Shown here in pieces: positions 25,093 to 33,803 of a stretch of DNA of 64,000 nucleotides. Source of the stretch: JASTVH01 sp042862465 (lineage in GTDB: Bacteria; Pseudomonadota; Gammaproteobacteria; Pseudomonadales; Oleiphilaceae); assembly GCA_042862465.1 (NCBI GenBank), contig JASTVH010000006.1:124001-188000 (forward strand). The letters run 5' to 3'. The notes beneath the pieces are model-generated. The model searched no databases and had not been told where the DNA came from. It saw only the letters and a list, made by a program, of their open reading frames with translations. Positions within the stretch are counted from its first letter, which is position 1. Each line of letters opens with the position of its first letter. The position numbers and the translations under genes were made by a program.

Positions 25093-27141
25093 ATGGCAGC
25101 AAATACGGCAACCGAAAACCGCTATCCGCATCTGCTCAAGCCCCTGGATCTGGGCTTCACCACCCTGCGCAACCGGGTGCTGATGGGCTCCATGCATACC
25201 GGGCTGGAAGAGACCAAGAATGGATTTGAGAAAATGGCCGCGTTTTACGCCGAGCGGGCCCGCGGCGGCGTAGGTCTGATTGTGACCGGCGGCATTGCGC
25301 CCAACAAGCAGGGTGTGGTGATGCAGGGCGCGTCGCGCATGGACAGCGAAGAGGAAGCCGGGCACCACAAGGTGGTCACCCAGGCGGTACATGAGGCCGG
25401 CGGCAAGATCTGCATGCAGATTCTGCATGCCGGCCGCTATGCCTATACGCCAGATCTGGTGGCGCCTTCCGCCGTTCAGGCTCCGATCAATCCGTTCAAG
25501 CCCCGTGAGCTGAGCGACGAGGAGATCGAAGGGCAGATCGACGACTTTGCCCGCTGCGCCGCTCTGGCCAAACAGGCCGGTTACGACGGCGTTGAGATCA
25601 TGGGTTCGGAAGGCTACTTCATCAACCAGTTCATCGTTTCCCGGGTCAACAAGCGTACCGACCGCTGGGGCGGCAGCTACGAGAACCGGATCCGTCTGCC
25701 CCTGGAAATCGTGCGTCGTGTCCGTGAAGCCGCCGGTGACGACTTCATCATCATCTACCGCCTGTCCATGATCGACCTGGTGGAAGACGGCAGCACCTGG
25801 GATGAAGTGGTGCATCTGGCCAAGGAAATTGAGAAGGCCGGCGCCACCATCATCAATACCGGTATCGGCTGGCACGAGGCACGGGTGCCGACCATCGCCA
25901 CCATGGTGCCGCGCGGGGCCTTTACCAAGGTCACCAAGCGCCTGATGGGCGAGGTGAGCATCCCGCTGGTCACCACCAACCGTATCAACATGCCGGATGT
26001 GGCCGAGAAGGTGTTGGCGGAGGGCGATGCCGACATGGTTTCCATGGCCCGGCCGTTCCTGGCGGATGCCGATCTGGTCGCCAAGGCCGAGGAAGGTCGC
26101 GAAGCGGAGATCAACACCTGCATCGGCTGTAACCAGGCCTGTCTGGACCATACCTTCCAGGCCAAACTGACCTCCTGCCTGGTCAATCCCAGGGCCTGTC
26201 ACGAGACCGAGCTGAATTACCTGCCCGCCAAAGAGCGCAAGAAGATTGCGGTTATTGGTGCCGGGCCCGCCGGTCTGGCCTTCTCCAGCGTCGCTGCCGA
26301 GCGCGGTCATGAGGTGACGTTGTTCGATGCGGGCTCTGAAGTCGGTGGCCAGTTCAATGTCGCGAAGCTGATTCCGGGCAAGGAGGAGTTCTACGAGACC
26401 CTGCGCTACTTCCAGACCATGCTGGACAAGCACGGCGTGGACGTGCGCCTGAATACGCGCGTCAGTGCCGACGATCTGGCCGGCAAGGGCTATGACCACA
26501 TCATCCTCGCCACCGGTGTTTCACCACGGACACCGGAGATCCCCGGCATCGACCATCCCAAGGTGGTGGGCTACCTGGATGCGCTGCAGCAGCGCAAGCC
26601 GGTCGGTCGCAAGGTCGCGGTCATGGGCGCTGGCGGTATCGGCTTTGACGTGTCCGAGTTCCTCACCCACGAAGGCCCGTCGCCGAGCCTGGATACCGAG
26701 CACTTCATGGAAGAGTGGGGCGTGGACCTGACCGTTGAGCATCGAGGTGGGATCGAAGGGGTTGAAGCGAAAAAGCCCCAGGTGCCCCGAGAGGTCTATC
26801 TGCTGCAGCGCAAGACCAGCAAAGTGGGCAAGAACCTGGGCAAGACCACGGGCTGGATTCACCGCTCCTCGCTGAAGATGCGCAATGTGCAGATGGTGCC
26901 GGGGGTGCAGTACACCCGCATTGACGACGACGGGCTGCATGTGACCATCAACGATGAGCCCCGGGTCCTGGACGTGGACACCATCGTGGTCTGCGCCGGT
27001 CAGGAGCCGCTGCGCGAGCTGCAGGCGGCGCTGACCCAGGCCGGTGAGAACGTGCACCTGATCGGGGGTGCCGATGTGGCCGCGGAGCTCGACGCCAAGC
27101 GGGCCATCAACCAGGGCAGCCGCCTGGCCGCGGAGCTCTGA
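25093..27141 (+). CDS. fadH: NADPH-dependent 2,4-dienoyl-CoA reductase
   Basis: This 682-residue flavo-iron-sulfur enzyme is needed for beta-oxidation of unsaturated fatty acids. An N-terminal old-yellow-enzyme TIM barrel (about 10-340) binds FMN. A cysteine cluster (CIGCNQAC with later cysteines, about 345-375) holds the 4Fe-4S centre. The C-terminal half has an FAD-binding GAGPAG motif and an NADPH-binding GAGGIG motif. The length is close to the 672 residues of E. coli FadH. GGAGAGAG precedes the ATG. It is divergent from an AraC regulator that probably controls it. Confidence 0.93.
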   Translation: MAANTATENRYPHLLKPLDLGFTTLRNRVLMGSMHTGLEETKNGFEKMAAFYAERARGGVGLIVTGGIAPNKQGVVMQGASRMDSEEEAGHHKVVTQAVHEAGGKICMQILHAGRYAYTPDLVAPSAVQAPINPFKPRELSDEEIEGQIDDFARCAALAKQAGYDGVEIMGSEGYFINQFIVSRVNKRTDRWGGSYENRIRLPLEIVRRVREAAGDDFIIIYRLSMIDLVEDGSTWDEVVHLAKEIEKAGATIINTGIGWHEARVPTIATMVPRGAFTKVTKRLMGEVSIPLVTTNRINMPDVAEKVLAEGDADMVSMARPFLADADLVAKAEEGREAEINTCIGCNQACLDHTFQAKLTSCLVNPRACHETELNYLPAKERKKIAVIGAGPAGLAFSSVAAERGHEVTLFDAGSEVGGQFNVAKLIPGKEEFYETLRYFQTMLDKHGVDVRLNTRVSADDLAGKGYDHIILATGVSPRTPEIPGIDHPKVVGYLDALQQRKPVGRKVAVMGAGGIGFDVSEFLTHEGPSPSLDTEHFMEEWGVDLTVEHRGGIEGVEAKKPQVPREVYLLQRKTSKVGKNLGKTTGWIHRSSLKMRNVQMVPGVQYTRIDDDGLHVTINDEPRVLDVDTIVVCAGQEPLRELQAALTQAGENVHLIGGADVAAELDAKRAINQGSRLAAEL

Positions 27142-27150
27142 TCGCGCAAT

Positions 27151-27177
27151 ATCCGACGCCGGGTTCCGGCGTCGGAT
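27151..27177 (+). terminator. Hairpin after fadH
   Basis: ATCCGACGCC and GGCGTCGGAT form a perfect 10-bp stem with a 7-nt loop, 10 bp after the fadH stop. The following sequence (CTCCTGTTCT) is only moderately T-rich. Confidence 0.6.
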
Positions 27178-27328
27178 CTCCTGTTCTGAGCACTCGATCC
27201 AATTTTCGTAAAACCCGCCCTGAAAAACTCGCATTATCACCTACACTTTCACGATACCATCCCTGCAGTTGTTGCCATGATCAACGCCTGCACCGACAGC
27301 CAGCCTGCATCGCACAAGAGGTATCGGA

Positions 27329-28564
27329 ATGCAGTCCAGTCAAGAAGACCATCCGGCCGCCATCTTTTTCCTCGAAGGGGGCAAAGTGGCTCGGCAGATG
27401 CGTGTCAGCGAGTTTGATGCGTTTCTGGACGGGTACGTGGGATTGTCTGATTTGGCCGATACGGACGTGCAGGCCGTTTATGTGGACCTCACCCCGCAGC
27501 TGCTCATCCGGGCGCTGGTTTTCTTCCGCGTTTATTTCGATGACCGCGGCATGGTGGACACCAGCTGGAATATCCCGTTGCAACGGTTGGCGGACAACGG
27601 GGCGGCCGGCCCCGATCTGGGGGAGGGCCCGATTCGTCTGGCCTGCAAAAGCCAATGCCCGGATCCGGCCCAGAAAGACAGTCTGTGGGACCCGGACATG
27701 TCCCCCAGCAGCAACACTTTCACCGCCATCCGCAAGGCCATCGAGGCCAACTCCCTCAAGCTCCCCAAGGCCGCGCCCCCGGAACCGGAAATCCCGGTCC
27801 TGACCCCGGAAGTGGCGCCAGAGCCAGAGAAAGATGCTGAAAACGAACACCGCAAAAAACTGGCCGGGCTGATCCGGCAACAGCGTCTGCGGATCAAGAC
27901 CCTGCAGAGTGCCCACCGTGACCAGATGCGGGAGCTGAACCGCGAGCACCGCCTGGAGGTGCAGGGGCTCAATCAGGAATTCCAGGACATGAAGCAGCAG
28001 CTGGAGCGTTTCCGGCTGCAGACGGAGCAGCTCAAGAAGCGCCTGGGCGAGCGGAATGAGCAGTACCTGGAACTGCAGGAGCAGATCCGACAGATCCCGG
28101 AGCCGGGCGAAGACGGGGAGCAGGAAGGCGCCTCCCAGGCGGAAATGGTACTGCTGCAGGACCAGCTGGATCGCAAGGAGCGGGAGCTGGAAATGCTTAA
28201 CGAGCAAGTCCGCAATCTAGAGGGTGAGCTGGAAGCCCTGAGGGCCGCCAAGCCCGAAGAGGGCTCCGTTATGGATAACCTCGAGCAGCAGAACGTCTTT
28301 CTGGTGGCCTACCATCCTGGTGTCGGGCACATCACCTTGCCCTATGACGACATCGGTCGCTATTTCCAGAATCCTCAGGCCTATGCCGCCGAACGCTGCG
28401 GCATCAGTGAGAAGGCCTACAAGGAATGGCTGCACCACTACGAGAACCCCGTTTGTCAGGCCGGCGAGAAGGGGCAGCGCTGCGGTGAACCGTTGATGCG
28501 TGTCAGTGATCCCAGTGAGTATCGGGAAGGCATCGATAATCGCTGCGAAAAGCACCAGCCCTGA
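27329..28564 (+). CDS. Coiled-coil hypothetical protein
   Basis: This 411-residue cytoplasmic protein of unknown function has three parts. An N-terminal globular region (1-130) includes MRVSEFDAFLDGYVGL. A long coiled coil (about 170-305) is rich in Glu, Gln, Leu and Arg. A conserved-looking C-terminal globular region contains PYDDIGRYFQNPQAYAAERCG and several cysteines (near 360, 387 and 395), perhaps a metal site. It faces a DUF1853 gene tail to tail with no gap. I recall a similar uncharacterised gene at this place beside nadK in pseudomonads. Confidence 0.8.
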   Translation: MQSSQEDHPAAIFFLEGGKVARQMRVSEFDAFLDGYVGLSDLADTDVQAVYVDLTPQLLIRALVFFRVYFDDRGMVDTSWNIPLQRLADNGAAGPDLGEGPIRLACKSQCPDPAQKDSLWDPDMSPSSNTFTAIRKAIEANSLKLPKAAPPEPEIPVLTPEVAPEPEKDAENEHRKKLAGLIRQQRLRIKTLQSAHRDQMRELNREHRLEVQGLNQEFQDMKQQLERFRLQTEQLKKRLGERNEQYLELQEQIRQIPEPGEDGEQEGASQAEMVLLQDQLDRKERELEMLNEQVRNLEGELEALRAAKPEEGSVMDNLEQQNVFLVAYHPGVGHITLPYDDIGRYFQNPQAYAAERCGISEKAYKEWLHHYENPVCQAGEKGQRCGEPLMRVSDPSEYREGIDNRCEKHQP

Positions 28565-29554
28565 TCAGGGGGTTGTCCCCGGCCAGGCATCCGGTGTCAC
28601 GAAACAGCGTTCTTCTTCCACCCGGAACTCACCATCCTCCGAATAACCCATGCGAGCGAACAGCATCGGATGCTGGCGCGCTGCTATCCGCTGCAGCGCC
28701 AATTCCCGTTGTTTCCGGGCTTCTTCAGGCGCCAGGCTGGCCAGCTGCAAGGGCCCCAGCCAATTGGGTTTGAACAGGGGCAGCCAGTCGCCAGGCTGGG
28801 GGGAATCCGTGAGCAGTGCCCGGGCCTCCGCAAGCGGATACCAGTGGCCTCGGTTGTATCGTGGGTGGACACCCGCCGGAAGGGGCGGGGAAGGCACATT
28901 GGGGTTCTCGAAGAGGTAGCCGAACAGCCCAATGCTGCTGACCTGTGGCTGGGGAATCGCCTGCGCCCGCAGGGTTTCCGCGGTGGCCGTCTGGTGTGCG
29001 AGGGGTATCTGGCGTTCGCGCAGGTGTGCCAGCTTGCGTGCCAGCTGGTCCCGCGTGTCCGGCCCGTACCAGCCGGCAGCACGCTGACCGGCGGCGGTGG
29101 GCGTCCAGCCAAGGTAAAACTTCACCGCGATCTCGTGGTGATGGATCTGCCGGCCCAGGCGCAGGATAAAATCCAGTTCGCCGAGAGTCTGGCCCTGCTG
29201 GCGGATAGCCAGGCCGTGGGCCAGGACTTCGCACCCGAGAAGCGACTCCAGCGCAAAACGGTAGAGGCATTCGAAATAGAGCCCCAGACGCCGGTTGTTG
29301 CGCTGGGCAAGGGCCTGTAACAGTGGTTCAGGCGCCTGATCGAGCGCATCGAGACGCGCCATGACATCTTCGGGCCAGGGCAGGTGGACGGCATCGGGCA
29401 TGCTGTCTTCCAGCAGCGGCGGGGCACTGACGAGCCATGCCAGGTGGCGTACTGCGTCCTGCTGGAAGAATTGGCGCCGGAACAGTTTATCGCTCTGGAA
29501 GCGCTCATTTTTTTTCGAATCAGAGCCGATTTCGATACTATGGGGCATACCCAT
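28565..29554 (-). CDS. DUF1853 family protein
   Basis: This 329-residue protein is of the DUF1853 family, cytoplasmic and with no membrane segment. Residues E95 (GLYFE), D128 (GELDFIL), E141 and K145 (HEIAVKF) are spaced as in PD-(D/E)xK nucleases, so a phosphodiesterase-like fold is possible. That is inference. The start is uncertain by two codons (29554 or 29548). It is divergent from nadK with only 20 bp between the start codons, so its promoter must overlap the nadK gene or lie within it. Confidence 0.85.
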   Translation of the reverse strand: MGMPHSIEIGSDSKKNERFQSDKLFRRQFFQQDAVRHLAWLVSAPPLLEDSMPDAVHLPWPEDVMARLDALDQAPEPLLQALAQRNNRRLGLYFECLYRFALESLLGCEVLAHGLAIRQQGQTLGELDFILRLGRQIHHHEIAVKFYLGWTPTAAGQRAAGWYGPDTRDQLARKLAHLRERQIPLAHQTATAETLRAQAIPQPQVSSIGLFGYLFENPNVPSPPLPAGVHPRYNRGHWYPLAEARALLTDSPQPGDWLPLFKPNWLGPLQLASLAPEEARKQRELALQRIAARQHPMLFARMGYSEDGEFRVEEERCFVTPDAWPGTTP

Positions 29555-29574
29555 TCCCAGTCTTAAGGCAGTGC

Positions 29575-30459
29575 ATGGACCAATTCAGGAATATCGGCGT
29601 GATCGGACGCATGGGCAGCGTCAAAGTGGTGGAGACCCTGCGCCGACTCAAAACCTACCTGCTCAATGAAAACTACCAGGTCATTGTGGAGGAGAACACG
29701 TCCACCATGATACCCGGGCATGGGCTGCAGGTGGCCAACAAGAAGCTGATGGGCGAAATCTGCGATCTGGTGATCGTAGTCGGCGGCGACGGTAGCCTGC
29801 TGGGTGCCGCGCGGGAACTGGCCAAGGCCAATGTGCCGCTGCTGGGGGTGAACCGTGGTCGTCTGGGCTTCCTCACGGATATCTCCCCGGATGAACTGGA
29901 GGTACGCGTTGGGCAGGTTCTGCAGGGCGACTACATCGAGGAACGTCGCTTCCTGCTGGATGCCCACGTCAAGCGCGAGGGTACGCCGCTGGCTTACGGG
30001 ACGGGTCTTAATGACATTGTCCTGCATCCCGGCCACTCGACCCGCATGATCGGGTTCGATCTCTACATCGAGGGGCAGTTCGTCTACAGCCAGCGCTCCG
30101 ATGGCCTGATCATCTCCACGCCAACCGGTTCCACCGCCTACAGTCTCTCAGCCGGCGGGCCCATCATGCATCCGAAACTGGATGCGATCGTGGTGGTGCC
30201 CATGTTCCCCCATACCCTGAGCAGCCGGCCGATCGTGGTGGACGGCTCCAGCGAGATCAAGATTGTGATCGGGGAGGAAAACGAGATTTATCCGCAGGTC
30301 AGTTGTGACGGTCAGACCGACATGACCTGTGCTCCGGGCGATACGCTGACCATTCACAAAAAGCCGTTCAAAGTGCGGCTGATTCACCCGACGACCCATA
30401 ACTTTTATGCCTCCTGCCGGGAGAAACTCGGCTGGGCCAGTGAGATAGCAGAGAGTTGA
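29575..30459 (+). CDS. nadK: NAD kinase
   Basis: This 294-residue enzyme phosphorylates NAD to NADP. The kinase signature GGDGS is at 70-74 (D72), GRLGFLTD follows, and the second nucleotide-binding part shows LNDIVLHP and a TPTGSTAYSLSAGGP stretch that is diagnostic of the family. The ATG at 29575 matches the family N-terminus (FRNIGVIGR). In-frame codons further upstream belong to the opposite-strand DUF1853 region. The metallophosphatase gene starts 2 bp after the stop, so they are co-translated. Confidence 0.97.
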   Translation: MDQFRNIGVIGRMGSVKVVETLRRLKTYLLNENYQVIVEENTSTMIPGHGLQVANKKLMGEICDLVIVVGGDGSLLGAARELAKANVPLLGVNRGRLGFLTDISPDELEVRVGQVLQGDYIEERRFLLDAHVKREGTPLAYGTGLNDIVLHPGHSTRMIGFDLYIEGQFVYSQRSDGLIISTPTGSTAYSLSAGGPIMHPKLDAIVVVPMFPHTLSSRPIVVDGSSEIKIVIGEENEIYPQVSCDGQTDMTCAPGDTLTIHKKPFKVRLIHPTTHNFYASCREKLGWASEIAES

Positions 30460-30461
30460 TC

Positions 30462-31463
30462 ATGGGCGAACAATCCCAGGCGTATCAGGGCTATGACCTG
30501 ATTGGGGATGTCCACGGCTGTGCCCACACCCTCCGGCATCTGCTTGAGAAAATGGGCTACCGCAAGGTCAATGGGGTCTATTCCCATCCCCGCAGGCAGG
30601 CCGTTTTCGTGGGCGACATTGTCGACCGCGGTCCGCGTATCCGAGAGGCGCTGCATACCGTGCGGGATATGGTTGAGCGGGGCTCGGCCCGAATCGTCAT
30701 GGGCAACCACGAGTACAATGCCCTTGGCTACTGTACCCGCGCCCGGCCCGGCAGTGACCAGACCTATTTGCGCGAGCACAATTCCCGGCACAGTCGCCTG
30801 ATCGCGGAAACGCTGGAGCAGTTTGCCAACCATCCCCACGAGTGGAACGAGTTTCTGGAGTGGTTCTACACGCTGCCTCTATTTTTGGAACTTCCGCGAT
30901 TCCGGGTGGTCCATGCCTGTTGGGACGACCACCTCATTCGCCAGTTCCAGAAAACCCACAACAGCGAGGGGCTGATCGACGAGGACTTTCTGCATGCCTC
31001 GACCGTGAGAGGCTCATTTGCCGGTAAGGTTATGGACCGCCTACTGCGGGGCACTGACATGCGCCTGCCCGATGGCATGACCATGACCAGCACGGATGGC
31101 TACACACGCCGGTTCTTCCGCACCAAGTTCTGGGCGGAAAACCCGGAAACCTACAGCGATGTGGTCTTCCAGCCCGACCCGCTGCCGGCGTCCATTGCCC
31201 AGAAGCCGCTGTCGAAAGAAGACAAGGCGCAGCTGATTACCTACGGTGAGCGGGAGCGCCCCGTGTTCATCGGCCACTACTGGCGCTCCGGCAATCCTGC
31301 CCCCATCAAGCACAATGTGGCCTGCCTGGATTACAGTGCCGTGAAATACGGCAAACTGGTGGCCTATCGGATGGATGACGAACAGGTCCTCTCGTCCGAT
31401 AAATTCGTATGGGTGAGTGTGGAGCGTCCGGAATCGCCGAAGGCCAAGAACCCTGATGCGTAA
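30462..31463 (+). CDS. Calcineurin-like metallophosphatase
   Basis: This 333-residue enzyme of the PPP-like metallophosphoesterase family has its metal-binding blocks in order: GDVHG (15-19), GDIVDRG (51-57) and GNHEY (81-85). Later histidines lie in VVHACWDDH and VFIGHYW. Possible substrates are phosphoproteins or dinucleoside polyphosphates. Neither can be told from sequence. The ATG at 30462 is used. A TTG two codons earlier overlaps the nadK stop. This gene order next to nadK is conserved in pseudomonads. Confidence 0.92.
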   Translation: MGEQSQAYQGYDLIGDVHGCAHTLRHLLEKMGYRKVNGVYSHPRRQAVFVGDIVDRGPRIREALHTVRDMVERGSARIVMGNHEYNALGYCTRARPGSDQTYLREHNSRHSRLIAETLEQFANHPHEWNEFLEWFYTLPLFLELPRFRVVHACWDDHLIRQFQKTHNSEGLIDEDFLHASTVRGSFAGKVMDRLLRGTDMRLPDGMTMTSTDGYTRRFFRTKFWAENPETYSDVVFQPDPLPASIAQKPLSKEDKAQLITYGERERPVFIGHYWRSGNPAPIKHNVACLDYSAVKYGKLVAYRMDDEQVLSSDKFVWVSVERPESPKAKNPDA

Positions 31464-31499
31464 TAACCCATCAGTCACATACCGAACTCTCAAAACGGA

Positions 31500-32366
31500 T
31501 TGAATGACGTGCACCGATTGACGGACCTCCCAGCCGATGTGGATCTGGAAACCTTCAGCCGCTGGTTGAACAGCCAGGGTGTCGAGCATCGGGTGACAGA
31601 AGAGAACGGACGCCAGGTACTCTGGCTAGAGGACGAACGGCTGTTGCGGCCGGTTGGACTGGCCCTGCAGCAGTATCAACAGAATCCGGCCCTGCAGCGG
31701 GCCATGCGCGAGAGCCCTTCTGAGGTCAGGATGCGTTATTCCAGTCACTGGCAGGCCCACCCCAAGCAGGCGCCCTTCGTATTCGCGACGCTGGTCGTGG
31801 CCGCCCTGATTGCCTGGTTTACCGGGTTTGGCCGGCAGGGGCCGATGCAGTGGCTGCTGTTCGTGGATCCCACCCAGTGGGAACTGGGTTCCATGGCCGC
31901 CCGCTGGGACGCCTGGCTGGCGACCATGGGGGCAGGGCAGTGGTGGCGCGTCCTGACCCCGGACCTGCTGCACTTTTCCGTCAGTCATCTGCTGTTCAAC
32001 GGTGTCATGCTGTGGTTTCTGGGCAGTCAGATCGAGGTGCGCGAAAAATGGGGGCGTTTCCTGGGGCTGTTGCTGGTGTCGTCACTGACGGCCAATCTGA
32101 CGCAGTATCTGATCACCGGTCCGCTGTTCGGCGGTCTTTCCGGCGTCGTTTACGGTGCCCTTGGCTATGTCTGGCTGAGCCAGCAGTTCGGCCGCCGTTT
32201 TGTCATGCCACCGGCGCTGATGACCGTGGCCATGGTCTGGGTGGTTCTGGGCCTTACTCCGCTGCCGGAAGCCCTGGGCATCGGGCGCATGGCCAATGGC
32301 GCGCACCTGGGTGGTTTATTGGGTGGTTTGGCATATGCCATGTTTTTTGTGAAAGCGAGGCGTTAG
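31500..32366 (+). CDS. glpG: Rhomboid intramembrane protease GlpG
   Basis: This 288-residue inner-membrane serine protease has a cytoplasmic N-domain (about 1-85) resembling that of E. coli GlpG. Six transmembrane helices follow. The catalytic dyad is S214 (FGGLSGVVYG) and H269 (ANGAHLGG), and the structural HLLFNG element lies in the second helix. The start is a TTG at 31500, which gives a family-length N-terminus. A GTG three codons later is an alternative. The ribosome-binding site is weak. Confidence 0.93.
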   Translation: MNDVHRLTDLPADVDLETFSRWLNSQGVEHRVTEENGRQVLWLEDERLLRPVGLALQQYQQNPALQRAMRESPSEVRMRYSSHWQAHPKQAPFVFATLVVAALIAWFTGFGRQGPMQWLLFVDPTQWELGSMAARWDAWLATMGAGQWWRVLTPDLLHFSVSHLLFNGVMLWFLGSQIEVREKWGRFLGLLLVSSLTANLTQYLITGPLFGGLSGVVYGALGYVWLSQQFGRRFVMPPALMTVAMVWVVLGLTPLPEALGIGRMANGAHLGGLLGGLAYAMFFVKARR

Positions 32367-32382
32367 AATTCGGTGCCATCCG

Positions 32383-32413
32383 CCCTGGATCCCTGCCTTC
32401 GCAGGGATGACGG
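32383..32413. repeat. Single REP-like unit
   Basis: CCTGGATCCCTGCC-TTC-GCAGGGATGACGG is a half copy of the paired palindrome seen at 732-825, placed just after glpG. Confidence 0.75.
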
Positions 32414-32483
32414 AAGATGGAGAGATGACCGAAGCCGTTGCTTGAAAGGGCAGTGAGCTGATTGGCACTTGTGTTACAGACAC

Positions 32484-32509
32484 AAAAAAGCCCCGCCAAG
32501 CGGCGGGGC
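32484..32509 (-). terminator. Intrinsic terminator of the small RNA
   Basis: On the minus strand GCCCCGCC-GCTT-GGCGGGGC is followed by TTTTTT. The stem is 8 bp and perfect. The orientation excludes it as a terminator for glpG. Confidence 0.85.
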
Positions 32510-32568
32510 AAGAGCTGTGAAGTTCCTGATGAGAGAGACCAAATGGGAAGTGTTTCTCACTTGGTACG
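32484..32568 (-). ncRNA. Candidate Fur-regulated small RNA (RyhB/PrrF-like layout)
   Basis: A minus-strand transcript of about 85 nt is predicted from a start near 32568 to a terminator ending near 32484. The 5' end can form a hairpin (AAGTG-AGAAA-CACTT). An unpaired middle with CTCTCTCATCAGGAACTTC follows and would suit Hfq-assisted pairing. The 3' end is a GCCCCGCC/GGCGGGGC stem with six T. The promoter at 32575-32603 is overlapped by a Fur box. The layout is that of iron-sparing RNAs, but the sequence cannot be matched to a known family by eye. No protein is encoded on this strand. Confidence 0.72.
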
Positions 32569-32573
32569 ATGAA

Positions 32574-32592
32574 AATGATATTCATTATCATT
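32574..32592. promoter_or_regulatory. Fur box
   Basis: AATGATA-TTCAT-TATCATT is an inverted repeat close to the classic 19-bp iron box GATAATGATAATCATTATC. It covers the -10 box and part of the spacer of the minus-strand promoter. Confidence 0.8.
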
Positions 32593-32603
32593 TGATGGGT
32601 CAA
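32575..32603 (-). promoter_or_regulatory. Promoter of the small RNA
   Basis: On the minus strand TTGACC (32603-32598) and TATCAT (32580-32575) are exactly 17 bp apart. The predicted start site is about 7 nt further on. Confidence 0.78.
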
Positions 32604-32691
32604 GCCCTGTTCGTGAATGGGGCTGAAAATGTGTGCCCGTTCGCAAAAAACACCGTTTCAAGCGTATAGATCAATAGATCAGAGGTAGAGC

Positions 32692-32946
32692 ATGACATTC
32701 CAAGAGTTGGTCCAGCGTCTGGATCCTGACGTTTACCGCAGCCTCAAGACCGCCATTGAGCTGGGTAAATGGCCGGATGGGCGCCGCCTCGACCAGTCCC
32801 AGAAAGAGCTTTGCATGGAAGCCGTGCTCTATTACGAACGCGTCCACGGTGTGCCGGAAGAAGAGCGCGTCGGCTTTATCGATCGCAATGGCTGTGGCAG
32901 CAGCAACGGGGACGATCAGGCCGATCCGGTTCGGATTCTCAACTGA
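32692..32946 (+). CDS. yeaC: DUF1315 family protein YeaC
   Basis: This 84-residue small cytoplasmic protein is of the YeaC/DUF1315 family (MTFQELVQRLDPDVYRSLK at the start and WPDGRRLDQSQKELCMEAVLYYE in the middle). The function is unknown. AGAGGTAGAG precedes the ATG. Its TGA overlaps the ATG of the DUF2797 gene, so the two are translationally coupled, as in related genomes. Confidence 0.9.
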   Translation: MTFQELVQRLDPDVYRSLKTAIELGKWPDGRRLDQSQKELCMEAVLYYERVHGVPEEERVGFIDRNGCGSSNGDDQADPVRILN

Positions 32947-33785
32947 TGGGTTGGCAGAAACTGGCCGAAGGGGCTCTGGAAAAAATGGGGGTCGAGGCCG
33001 ATGCCCCGGTCAGTTACCGGCTGCGCCTCGGCGATACCCGGGTGCCGGCCAACGACCTGATTGGCCGCACTATCCGGCTGACCCACGAAGGCGCCATCAA
33101 CTGCCGCCATTGCGGGCGCGCCACGCGCAAGAGTTTCGGGCAGGGCCACTGCTATCCCTGTTTTCGTTCTCTGGCGGCCTGCGACACCTGCATCATGAGT
33201 CCGGAAAAATGCCACTATCACCTGGGCACCTGTCGGGAGCCGGAGTGGGGTGAGCAGCACTGTTTTCAACCGCATATCGTCTACCTGGCCAACGCCTCGG
33301 GGCTGAAGGTGGGGATCACCCGCCAGACCCAGACACCCGTGCGCTGGATGGATCAGGGCGCGGTATCGGCATTGCCCATGCTGCGGGTCAGCTCCCGCTA
33401 TCTGGCCGGGCTGATCGAGGTGGCCTGCAAGGCCCATGTGGCGGATCGGACCAACTGGCGGGCGATGCTCAAGGGGGATGTAACGGCACTCGACCTGGCC
33501 GCGGAAAAGGATCGGCTGCTGGAACTGGTGGCACCCGAGCTGTCCTCGCTGGCGGAACGGTTTGGCGAGGAGGCCATTGAAACTCTGGATGTGTCGCCCT
33601 GGCAGTTCGAATATCCGGTCACGCAGTTTCCGACCAAGATCGTCTCCCACAATCTGGACAAGAATCCGGTGCTGGAGGGTCGACTCGAGGGTATCAAGGG
33701 CCAATACTTGATATTGGATACCGCCGTCATCAACATCCGCAAATACACCGCATACAATGTCAGTCTGGAAACACAGACTGGTTAA
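32946..33785 (+). CDS. DUF2797 family protein
   Basis: This 279-residue protein has a cysteine-rich N-terminal half: C53-x2-C56, C69-x2-C72, C79-x2-C82, then C89, C96 and C106. This suggests two zinc ribbons. A stretch reading Y113-LANASGLKVGIT-x-R with a later R133 resembles the core of GIY-YIG nucleases, so a nucleic-acid role is plausible but not shown. It is coupled to yeaC by a 1-base overlap and followed closely by pepN, the same order as in Pseudomonas. Confidence 0.87.
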   Translation: MGWQKLAEGALEKMGVEADAPVSYRLRLGDTRVPANDLIGRTIRLTHEGAINCRHCGRATRKSFGQGHCYPCFRSLAACDTCIMSPEKCHYHLGTCREPEWGEQHCFQPHIVYLANASGLKVGITRQTQTPVRWMDQGAVSALPMLRVSSRYLAGLIEVACKAHVADRTNWRAMLKGDVTALDLAAEKDRLLELVAPELSSLAERFGEEAIETLDVSPWQFEYPVTQFPTKIVSHNLDKNPVLEGRLEGIKGQYLILDTAVINIRKYTAYNVSLETQTG

Positions 33786-33803
33786 AAGGGAAGGGACAGG
33801 GTC

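Noticed and set aside
24967..26499. 510-residue minus-strand open frame
   Set aside because: It is antisense to fadH and rich in His and Gly, with no domain and no start site.
32469..32669. 66-residue plus-strand protein
   Set aside because: It runs through the small-RNA terminator, Fur box and promoter in antisense and has no ribosome-binding site.
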